Of a stretch of 38,121 nucleotides of DNA, positions 30,157 to 38,121 are shown piece by piece. Numbering within the stretch: the stretch's first letter is position 1; each line of letters opens with the position of its first letter. Under the pieces are notes generated by a model. The model had not been told where the DNA came from. It was given only the letters and a program-made list of their open reading frames with translations, and ran no database searches. Source of the stretch: Cymbomonas tetramitiformis (lineage: Eukaryota > Chlorophyta > Pyramimonadophyceae > Pyramimonadales > Pyramimonadaceae); contig LGRX02003787.1 of the NCBI GenBank assembly GCA_001247695.2, forward strand, positions 1 to 38,121. The letters run 5' to 3'. Both the position numbers and the translations under genes were made by a program.

Positions 30157-30989
30157 CAAGAAGGTGGAGGATATCATCACCCGGCAGAACATCGAGGAAT
30201 GCGTCAAAGGGCTGCGCATCAAGGAGTACAAGGAGCGCGTCTCGGAGCAGCTACGAGTCAGTCACCCCGCCCCCAGCAAGGTCACGTGGGAGGACCTGGA
30301 GGTCATCATAGAGGTGCAGGACAAGCTGAAGAATGACGCGGAGGCATGGGCACTGACTCTCCAGCAGGAGCTAGGGGCAGCATTTACGTTGGGCGATCAG
30401 CCTGCAGGAGTTCCACTTCACGGTGCAGTATCGCCCGGGAGCCAAGAACAACAAGGCCGACGTCCCGTCACGTTATCCATTACCGTCCACGACGGACGAG
30501 ACTGGGGCAAGGCACGAACGAGAAAAGGTGTCTGCGCTCCACGCAGGCTTGGGGGAAGTTGACACGACGAGTTTCTGTGACAGCTTGTGCGTCATTCTGG
30601 CTGGTGACCCTCCCTCAGGGGAAGAGGTAACGCCAGAGGTGCAGGTCGCCAACTATTGCAAGGTGGTGGCCAGGGAGCAGTTGGGTACGAGCCCAGTGCA
30701 TCGCCTATTCGATCTACACTAGCAAGACGAGCTGGAGTGCAACCACGTGGCCCTCTTCGACACGGACCAACCGGAGCTGGTGGTCGACTCAGGGAGGCTA
30801 GCGAGAGCAGCTTGGAAAGCGCTGAGCTTGGTGCGACCCACGCGAGGTACGCATGGCGAAGGCAGTCCTGCTGTATACAGCGACGAGCACTTTGAAGGTG
30901 TACGCATCCTGAAGCCTGAGAAGGTGGACACTAGGGTGTTGGACAAGCAGTTCTTCTCACAAGCTCGTGAAGAAGGTGTAGTACAGTAA
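30157..30989 (+). pseudogene. Decayed Ty3/gypsy-like pol fragment
   Basis: From 30381 one frame reads LRWAISLQEFHF, then VQYRPGAKNNKADVPSRYP, the typical end of Ty3/gypsy RNase H before integrase. It continues to a TAG at 30720-30722 and then, in the same frame, another 88 codons to 30989. The preceding 220 bp are open in a different frame (IEECVKGLRIKEYKERV, then VTWEDLEVIIEVQDKLK), so there is at least one frameshift or junction near 30375. RT and integrase are missing. The downstream part has no domain I recognise. Confidence 0.6.
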
Positions 30990-31054
30990 TCACTCACCAA
31001 TAAGAAAGTCCTAAATATGGGGTCAGCCAGCGAATTTTCTTAGGGCTTCGCTAG

Positions 31055-31580
31055 GAAGCGATAGTATATATGATATATAGCGAGGCTATTATGGAACGTT
31101 AATAGCTCACGCAGCGTCTGTGTGGGTATGAGTGCAGTGCTTCTTCAGAAGTGATTGCTGTAGCTCAATGCTACCTCATTTACGCAATGCCCCGCATCTC
31201 ATAGATGCCACCACAATTGGGTTGTGAACCCAAGGCATTGGTTGAACAATCAGTATCGGCTGAACGAATAAGCCATATGATACTCGCATGCTTGTTCAGA
31301 ACATGCTTGAAGCGAAGATGAGTTTTCTCCGAACACTTTGGTTCTTCAAGACTTCATCTTGCTTTGTCATCTCGATGCCACAACCTGGCCTCTCGATGAC
31401 AGCGGTCACTCAAGGTGAGTGAATGACAAATGGTATGACTGTACATGTCATAGTCGACCGTACTGACGACTGTCTGTCATTATAATATATGACATGATAC
31501 GACATGACATGACATGGTATGACAGGTATGACACGTATGACATGTATGACACATATGTCATCGGGCATAACCCTGACAGA
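31055..31580 (+). repeat. Structured repeat, copy C
   Basis: Helices in the same order as A and B: GCTATTA/TAATAGC (31085-31106, GAAC in the loop). ATGAG/CTCAT (31128-31179) encloses CTTC/GAAG and TAGC-TCAAT-GCTA. CAATGCC/GGCATTG (31185-31240) encloses GCATCT/AGATGC and GGGTT-GTG-AACCC. AGTATC/GATACT surrounds GGCT/AGCC, then TCACTCA/TGAGTGA. The TGACATG tail ends at about 31577. Sequence to 31780 matches the segment downstream of copy A. Confidence 0.85.
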
Positions 31581-31782
31581 TCTCCCCTCTTAAGAGAGTT
31601 GTGACCTCACAACGGGCATACCTTTGTATATGTCTTTGATGTCTTTGTTGTTGTTGCTGCTGGTACCAGTCTTCTTACACCGATGTGAGGCGTCCCTCAT
31701 GGTGTTTTTAGGATATTGGGGGGAACTGAGTCCACTTTAAACCCTCACCTTAGGCATTTAGCCTTACAGCTCTTAGGATGTA

Positions 31783-32311
31783 CAGTAGGTCGCGGTCTAT
31801 AAGAAATGGTATCTACAAGAAACCAGCCGCTAGTTTTCTCTCCAAAAGTTAGAAAAAACGGTAAGAAATCACCCGCTAGATTTTCCATGGGAGAGGTCTT
31901 GAAAATCCTCCGATTAAGAAAAAACTGACGCTAGACGGATTCATCAACCTAATCAGTATATATAGTCCAAACATATAGGGTTTATTTATCAATCATATAG
32001 GGCTTATTTGACAGTTAACAGTGTTCATCCACCGCAGTAATCGTCCGCCATACCATGCATGCCACGGGTGGCCGAATTACAAATGTGGAGAATAAAGTAT
32101 CAGCCCGGCTCGGCAGATAAGAAATCAACGCTGAGCTCCAACCTACCTGGCATCTCATGTCAAAATTAAGAAAAACTCGACGCTATGCGTGACAAATATG
32201 GCATCCTCCAATAAGAAATTCACGACGCTAGAGACGAAAATCTGGGACCGTCAGATTAAGCGACCAGCGCTAGCGAAAATTTTACTTTTTCTTATAGACC
32301 GCGACTTACTG
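31783..32311. mobile_element. Tc1/mariner-type MITE, 529 bp
   Basis: Terminal inverted repeats of about 24 bp (CAGTAGGTCGCGGTCTATAA on the left, one mismatch on the right) are flanked by TA at 31781-31782 and 32312-32313. The paralogous segment downstream of copy A (near 16677) reads GGATGTAGCCCCC with no insert, the exact empty site. Internally TAAGAAA followed within about 10 bases by CGCTA or CGCTG recurs five times, possibly transposase-binding repeats. No protein is encoded. Confidence 0.95.
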
Positions 32312-32368
32312 TAGCCCCCATGAATTGCGTATCGTATTTCAGAGTGACGTTTCAAGGTTTCCATGAAT

Positions 32369-32567
32369 TGCGAGAACAGGTGTTCCGCTCGGGTAAAACA
32401 AACTGGCTAAGCTCCCATAATCAGTCCGGCCGAGTGCTTTTATCATGCATCTCGGAAACCCGGATAATACGAAGTAATGACTGACAGTACAGTACTACTG
32501 TACTGTCATCCTAGCTACTAGCGGAGTCACGGTTCCGATCAGAGACAGGTCAGGCTAGGGGCTATCA
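32369..32567 (-). repeat. 3' LTR of gag-only copy 2
   Basis: About 199 bp, closely matching both LTRs of copy 1, including the inverted words around TGACAGTAC. Confidence 0.9.
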
Positions 32568-32786
32568 GAGCCCATAATAATAACCCTGAACCTAAAGTCC
32601 AGCACACCACCCGGAGCTGTGACTGTAGCTAATAGGGCTAGGCAAGCGGAGCTAAGTAAACAGATAACAAACAGCATTCACTGGAAACAGATATACTTCT
32701 AGCTGGGTGCCCGGGGACCTGTCCCGGCACAACCCACCACTGCGGCTAAGGCTAATCACACCACCAGGATTTGAAATTAGCAGACT

Positions 32787-34892
32787 CTAGCCACTGCAAA
32801 GCTGGTCGGCAGAGCCGAGTTCAGCAGACGGATTCCAAGGCAGGAAAACATCCGAAGTAAGTTGAGATGAAATTTCATAAGTGTTGACACCACCAGACCC
32901 AAGTGGGTCAGGCGGATCCCGGAGTGGAGTGGCAAGACTTTCAATTTGCAGAGCCGCTGAGGTCGATTGAGAAAAGAACGGTTCCACATCCCGCGGCGGC
33001 ATTGACGAACCAGTAGTAATCACGGACGGGCAAAAGGAATCCAGTAATGCACCACCGGGATGAACCGCACCGTAGCCGTAGGTGGCTCCGGGCTCAACCA
33101 GGCCCCTGACACCACCGCCGACCACGAGTGTCGGCATCGCCGTAGCACTGAACAGAAACGTAGCCACCATGAAGAGAGTGAGAGCAAATTCACCGAAGCC
33201 AAATGGCCTGGAGCCCCTGGGGACTCCGAACCGCCGAAACGCTGCAGCCGCCGGCGGTGCACCCCCTTCAACTTCAGTCAGGCAGACATCAGGAGGGTAG
33301 TTGGAGCCCTCTCCATCGTCATCGGAGTCACACACTTCAACAGGCTCAGGGTCAATGTCAAGCCAGTCAGGGTGGACAGTGTTGAATGTTTTGAATGAAT
33401 TGTCAGCAGAAGCCATCGGGCCGAGAGCCAGAGAGGCAGACGGCGGCACGAAGGCGGCACCGCTGACCTCCCGCAAGCCAACCGGCTTACCATGCACGGG
33501 TGCAGAGGCCTTCGGCAGCAGCTGCTTGTTGGCAGTCGGCTCAGCGACACCACCAGCAAGCGGACCGCTGACCTCAGCAAATGCAACACGGCCAATGGAA
33601 AGATGCTCAGCAGGTGCAGTCTCAGCAGAGGCAGCAGCATCCTTGAACTGCTGCAGAGCCGTAGGCTCTGGAGCAAAGGAATGCGCAGACAGCTCACAGA
33701 TTTCAGGTTGCCCCACAAGAGCACACAAGTGCTCCATGGACCCCTCATCCCCACCGTCATAGTACCGCTGAAAACGAAGGGCAAGCACGTCGGAGTCATA
33801 AGACTCGACGGCTTGGCAGTAGGACGCCGAAATGGACATCGGGTGAGTGTCCTTGTGAGGACACTCACTCAGCCAATGCTTTGACCCAACGGCGCGGCAC
33901 TTCTCGTGCCTGCACGTTGGGACAAAGGTGCCAGACCGCTTGTCAAAAGCCACCTCCGAAGAGGCGGAATGAGCAAGCGGTTGCACTCCAGGTCGGTGGA
34001 AGCCGCGCGGAGCGTGTTTCCCATGAGGTGGCTTGGAGCCACCCTTCTTAAGGGAATCCACGTCCCGCCGCAACTTGACCAACTGAGAACTGAGCCGCTC
34101 GATGGCCGAAGCCAGGCCAGTGTCAGTGGTGCAAGATGCTACGGACATGGGGCGCCCCGCAGTGCGCTTGCCCGAGAGCCGCCCGCAGCGGTACTGCTCG
34201 CGCACGCGCGCCTGCAGGGTGAGCAGACTCACAGCCGCACGCTGGTCAGCTCGAGCAAACGAGTCAACCAACGTGGCGTAAGCCGGTCCAGACAGGGCAG
34301 AGAGGAATTGCCTTTTAACAGCGTCTTCGGGCAGCGTCTGCAGACGCTGCGCATCCCGAAGACAACTGTTAAAAAGACGAATGCCGGAGTCAGGGTCACT
34401 TTCATCTGAAATTCTCACGTCAAGCAGCTCAGCCAGAGACTCGAACGGAGTCGAATCATCAGCGAGCATACGCACCACCTCGAGGGTGGCACGTTTGCCG
34501 TCAGCAGGAACATCGGCCCCAGAAGCCTCCACCCAATTACGGGCAGGAGACCCTGGCGCAGTCAGCAGCAGCAACACAGAATACAACAGCTCATTCGCAG
34601 CAGTCATGACAGGGACATTGGCAGCAGACAGCTCAAACAGGGGTGCAAGTGCCTGCGACTGCAGCGTGAAAAGCTGCTGAATCTCGGAAACCAGCTGCGA
34701 AAAAATGTCCGAAGCCGACGATTCATTCCCATGAAATTTTGCTGTTTTGTCTCCCAGAACTTTAGTGGCTGCTGTCTTTGCGCACTGAACATCGAATGAG
34801 TCCTTTCGTAACCGCTGAACGAGCGTTGCAGCCGCAGCCGATTCGTCAGCCGAAGCCAAATGCGGCGTTGTAGGGGTAGCCGAATTCAGTGC
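32787..34892 (-). CDS. Gag-like polyprotein, copy 2, N-terminally truncated
   Basis: The open frame of about 700 residues matches copy 1 from ALNSATPTTPHLA onwards with scattered substitutions and no stops. The zinc-knuckle-like motif CRHEKCRAVGSKHWLSEC, the acidic CDSDDDGEGS, and the hydrophobic FALTLFMVATFLFSA are all kept. The native start is missing; the bases before 34892 are unrelated, so expression is doubtful. Many differences from copy 1 look conservative in the protein. Confidence 0.8.
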   Translation of the reverse strand, partial: ALNSATPTTPHLASADESAAAATLVQRLRKDSFDVQCAKTAATKVLGDKTAKFHGNESSASDIFSQLVSEIQQLFTLQSQALAPLFELSAANVPVMTAANELLYSVLLLLTAPGSPARNWVEASGADVPADGKRATLEVVRMLADDSTPFESLAELLDVRISDESDPDSGIRLFNSCLRDAQRLQTLPEDAVKRQFLSALSGPAYATLVDSFARADQRAAVSLLTLQARVREQYRCGRLSGKRTAGRPMSVASCTTDTGLASAIERLSSQLVKLRRDVDSLKKGGSKPPHGKHAPRGFHRPGVQPLAHSASSEVAFDKRSGTFVPTCRHEKCRAVGSKHWLSECPHKDTHPMSISASYCQAVESYDSDVLALRFQRYYDGGDEGSMEHLCALVGQPEICELSAHSFAPEPTALQQFKDAAASAETAPAEHLSIGRVAFAEVSGPLAGGVAEPTANKQLLPKASAPVHGKPVGLREVSGAAFVPPSASLALGPMASADNSFKTFNTVHPDWLDIDPEPVEVCDSDDDGEGSNYPPDVCLTEVEGGAPPAAAAFRRFGVPRGSRPFGFGEFALTLFMVATFLFSATAMPTLVVGGGVRGLVEPGATYGYGAVHPGGALLDSFCPSVITTGSSMPPRDVEPFFSQSTSAALQIESLATPLRDPPDPLGSGGVNTYEISSQLTSDVFLPWNPSAELGSADQLCSG

Positions 34893-34914
34893 CGGCACGT
34901 AGCACGGCTAGGTG

Positions 34915-35770
34915 GGCCCGGATTGCATAATCGATGAAAATGACATTTAGAAGTCGCAAGAAGTTTCAAGAAGTACTTAGTGGTTAAAAGAAATCATCTA
35001 GAGGCAATATTTTATATTTTTGATAATTGTAGTGGCCAGAGGGCTGCTTACAGGTCGCGGACGGGCTGCCGTACATACATTGCATATCTTGCGGGCGCGT
35101 GAGATATGCAAATGATACGGGGAAGTTATTAGAAGTTGTGAGAAGTATCTAGAAGTCATCCGTAGGCAATGAGAAGCAAAATTTCACATCGGGACATATT
35201 CACGGGGTGCTGGGGAGCTAATTTCGTCTGCAAAATGGCTGCAAAGCAGAAATTGCATATCTTGCGGGCGCGTGAGATGTGCAAATGATACGGGGAAGTT
35301 ATTAGAAGTTGTGAGAAGTATCTAGAAGTTATTACTAGGCATCGAGAAGTGATATTTCACATCGGGTCACATTCGCGGGGCGTTGGGGAGCTAATTTCGT
35401 CTGTAAACTGACTGCAAAACATAAAATGCATGTCTCGTGGGCGCGTGAGATATGCAAATGATACGGTGAAGTTATTACAAGTTGTGAGAAGTATCTACAA
35501 GTTATTATTAGGCATCGAGAAGTGATATTTCACATCGGGTCACATTCGCGGGGCGTTGGGGAGCTAATTTCGTCTGTAAGCTGACTGCAAAACAGAAAAT
35601 GCATGTCTCGTGGGCGCGTGAGATATGCAAATGATACGGTGAAGTTATTACAAGTTGTGAGAAGTATCTAGAAGTTATTACTAGGCATCGAGAAATGATA
35701 TTTCACATCGGGTCACATTCACGGGGCGTTGGGGGCTAATTTCGTCTGTAAACTGACTACAACATACTTT
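34915..35770. repeat. 173-bp tandem array, four to five units
   Basis: G(C/T)GGGCGCGTGAGAT recurs at 35091, 35264, 35437 and 35610, exactly 173 bp apart. A more diverged unit precedes them. Each unit contains GAAGTTATTA(G/C)AAGTTGTGAG, ATTTCACATCGGG and GGGAGCTAATTTCGTCTG. No shared reading frame. Confidence 0.92.
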
Positions 35771-35854
35771 TACTTTGCCCTAATGATACGCATATTATTT
35801 GCAGTTGCAGGAGTCATGGGGCACTAGCCGTTGCCGGGTGGCGGGTGCTCAAAT

Positions 35855-38121
35855 TCAAAGGTGGCTCAAATTCTGCAACTCCTCTATGGAGACGCCCGAG
35901 GCCCTACCCAAGTCCGAGGTATTCAATGGCTGGGTCTGCTGGAGTTGCTGGAGTTGCTGGAGCTGCTGGAGCTGTTGGAGCTGCTGGAGCTGCTGGAGCT
36001 GCTGGAGCTGTCGGGCCTGTGGTTGCTGAAGGAGCGTGGGCTGGGACTGCTGCAGAAGGGGTTGCAGCTGCTGGGTCTGCTGGAGCTGCTGGAGCTGCTG
36101 CAACTGCTGGAGCTGCTGGAGCTGCTGGAGCTGTTGCAACTGCTGGGGCTGCTGGAGCTGCTGGAGCTGCTGGGGCTGCTGGAGCTGCTGGAGCTGTTGC
36201 AACTGCTGGGGCTGCTGGAGCTGCTGGAGCTGTTGCAACTGCTGGGGCTGCTGGAGCTGCTGGAGCTGCAAGGGCTGCTGGAGCTGCTGGAGCTGTTGCA
36301 ACTGCTGGGGCTGCTGGAGCTGCTGGAGCTGTTGCAACTGCTGGGGCTGCTGGAGCTGCTGGAGCTGTTGCAACTGCTGCGTCTGGGGTTGTTGCAGCAA
36401 CAAGGGCTGGGGTTGCAGCGGTTGGAAGGCTTGCTGCAACAAGGGAGGCTGGGACGCTTCCTGTCCTACTTGCAGCATCGGCACCGCCTGAGGCACCGCC
36501 GGAGGTTGCTGCTGAGGGCTTTGCTGCTGGGGGGGGAGGGTTGGAGGTGCCTCGGCTGTCGGCGCGCTGGGCGCATCTTCCCCTGGGCTTGCCATGAAGT
36601 CCGCCACTTGGCGCTCCAAGGCCCGCTGCTGGCGTTCCTCAGACAGCTTCAGCTGCTGGGTGAAGTGCGCCTCCTGCTGCTTCAGCATCTTCTGGCTCGC
36701 CTCCTCCTGCCTCGCTAACACCGCCGTTAGCTCCTCCACCGTGATTCCCCTCACCGGTGGGGCCGCCTCGGTAACCTCCGACAGAGCGACAAGCGGTTGA
36801 GGGGGGGCCACCGTGCGGGCTGACGGCGCCGGCGCCGCGCCCCTCGTTGACGCACGCCCCGAGGCCGGCATGCTTCCGCTGCCAGCAGAGGATCTCCCCC
36901 TTTTTTGACCCTTTGCTGAAGTTTGCGGGCCACCGCCACCCGAGCTCAAGCCCCTACCAACCCTTACCCGCCGGCTGCCGTATCCGCGGGAGGCTCGACC
37001 TCTCCGCCGGGTTTCCCTGGGAGTTGGCTCCCGCGAGTTGGCTCCCGCGAGTTGGCTCCTCAACTTCTTCCTCGGTGGGGTGCCGGCGGTATCCACGTCC
37101 TCGCCCTCGTCCACCGCCGGGACGGCAATCGCCGACGCACCACCCTGCGGCTCTGCAGTCGCACCCCCTCCCCACCGAGCAAGCATGTCCACGAAGACGT
37201 AGTCATCTTGCGTGTAGTGCGGCGAGGGGAAGATGTCACCCTGAAGATCCTTTGCCGTCAATTGCCTCACGATCGGAGGCAAAGAGACACCTGTGAAGAG
37301 CCCACAATCGGACGTCGAGCTTGTCAAAAAGAAATTGGGGGCTGCCACTTAGACAAAAGCAATTTCACCGCAAGCATGCTCAGCACCCCCCGCAAGAGTA
37401 CCGATTCACACAAACAAAGAGAATGCCGTACCGTTCTCCAAGCCGTAGTGCTTGTGCAGGTTGATGAGCTTCGGGAAGAAGATTCTCGCGCACTCGTACA
37501 CAATGTCCGACCCCTCTTCAGTCTTGAAGTGGGCGGCACCACGGGCCTTATCCGTGCTCCCCTGGTTGAGCCGGTTCATCCTGAAGATGTGCGTAAGGTG
37601 CGGGGTGGCGTATCTGCCGTGGATTGGCCCACCGCATATGGTGAACCACCCACGGTCTTTCACGTGCAAGATCGTCCCCGCAATATACGCGCCCTTGTAT
37701 ACTTGCCCTTGGTGATACACGACGGATCCCCTCTCGAAACGCCCCTTGGACTTTTCCGTGTACCGCTCCTTCCCATGCACCCCATCCCCCGCCACGTACA
37801 CCACCGATGCTAACTGCGGCAGATCACGGTGATGCACCCAACGGGGATAAAAAGCAACACGTTGCTCCAACGTGGCCTTCGCCCACCCCGGCCAATCCGC
37901 GGCAGCGGGCGCCTTCACGACCACCTCCGCCGGTGCGGGCTCTCCCGCCGCGGGGCTCCCCGTGATTGGGGGCGGAGCGACGACCACCTCCGCCGGTGCG
38001 GGCTCTCCCGCCGCGGGGCTCCCCGTGATTGGGGGCGGAGCGACTACCACCTCCGCCGGTGCGGGCTCTCCCGCCGCGGGACCCTTTGTGATTGCGGCAT
38101 CCTCCACCACCACCTCCGCAG
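35855..38121 (-). CDS. Unrecognised gene, 3' part, encoding a long QQL/QQP repeat
   Basis: The first visible exon (38121-37432) has a 21-residue repeat about three times (core SPAAGEPAPAEVVV), then a globular part (WPGWAKATLEQRVAFYPRW; GSVVYHQGQVYKGAYIAG) whose family I do not recognise. A donor G/GTACGG at 37432-37431 and an acceptor CTAAG at 37348 define an 84-bp intron, phase 1, that joins to TGGCAGCC in frame. The second exon (37347-35855) is Pro/Ala- and Arg-rich (RGRASRGYGSRRVRVGRG). It then has a predicted coiled coil (LTAVLARQEEASQKML, LSEERQQRALERQVADF) and about 150 residues of LQQLQQLQQP repeats, before the stop at 35855. Glutamine/leucine repeats of this kind favour coiled-coil assembly. 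It could be a host regulator or an element-encoded protein. The 5' end is outside the window. Confidence 0.55.

Larger units (their letters stand above)
32369..34895 (-). mobile_element. Gag-only LTR retrotransposon, copy 2, 5'-truncated
   Basis: The 3' LTR is 32369-32567, beginning TGCGAGAACAGG as the reverse complement of the copy 1 LTR end. Going leftwards into the element, a 220-bp 3' region and the gag frame follow. Homology stops at about 34895, so the 5' LTR, leader and the first about 30 codons of gag are missing. It interrupts the sequence downstream of copy C just after CCATGAAT. Confidence 0.85.

Noticed and set aside
35831..36718. Plus-strand leucine-rich (LLELLE) and Trp/Ser/Cys-rich frames
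   Set aside because: These are the antisense and shifted readings of the QQL repeat. The minus frame is preferred because it has a splice-consistent upstream exon, a coiled coil and mixed composition outside the repeat.

Overview
The window looks like nuclear DNA of a eukaryote, most likely a green alga. It is dense in repeats: spliceosomal introns with GT/AG borders, plant-type CCCTAAA telomere-like units, Ty1/copia- and Ty3/gypsy-like retroelement pieces, hAT- and Tc1/mariner-type MITEs, and many tandem arrays with periods from 13 to 477 bp. I suspect a prasinophyte such as Cymbomonas from the general style, but nothing in the sequence proves the species.

Layout. 1-1273 is a 477-bp GC-rich tandem array that cuts into a minus-strand fragment of a 2-oxoglutarate dioxygenase-like gene (1274-2440). 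2447-5290 is a 13-bp minisatellite split by a 5'-truncated copia element (2660-5024) with a 59-bp direct duplication at its edges. 5508-8595 (minus) is a multi-exon gene with an OTU-like peptidase exon. It is broken twice, by a 461-bp tandem exon duplication and by a 279-bp hAT-type MITE. 8650-10290 holds several satellites and a telomere-like repeat. 11317-13309 is the one clean host gene: a five-exon homologue of the C9orf85 (DUF2039) zinc-binding protein, 201 aa, which I rebuilt from splice sites. 14800-15460 is a 179-bp tandem array.

15890-21665 is a roughly 5.7-kb stretch without convincing genes, bounded by two direct copies of a highly structured repeat. Further copies of that repeat lie at 31055-31580 (plus) and 9232-9420 (minus). 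The four copies differ in sequence but keep the same helices through compensatory changes. This is the best candidate here for an undescribed system.

21667-24857 is an LTR element that encodes only a gag-like protein. A second, inverted and 5'-truncated copy lies at 32369-34895. 25250-27640 is a foldback region with a 1.48-kb inverted repeat and a 93-bp near-perfect hairpin. 27880-29060 has short tandem repeats and a tRNA-like SINE head. 29392-30150 is a palindrome-bearing repeat with a MITE inserted. 30157-30989 is a decayed Ty3/gypsy remnant. 31783-32311 is a Tc1/mariner-type MITE with an identifiable empty site elsewhere in the window. 34915-35770 is a 173-bp array, and 35855-38121 (minus) is the 3' part of an unrecognised gene encoding a long QQL/QQP repeat.

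How it works together: apart from the C9orf85 homologue, and perhaps the OTU-like and QQL genes, most of the window is nested mobile DNA. Several insertions can be ordered because an uninterrupted paralogous site is also present.
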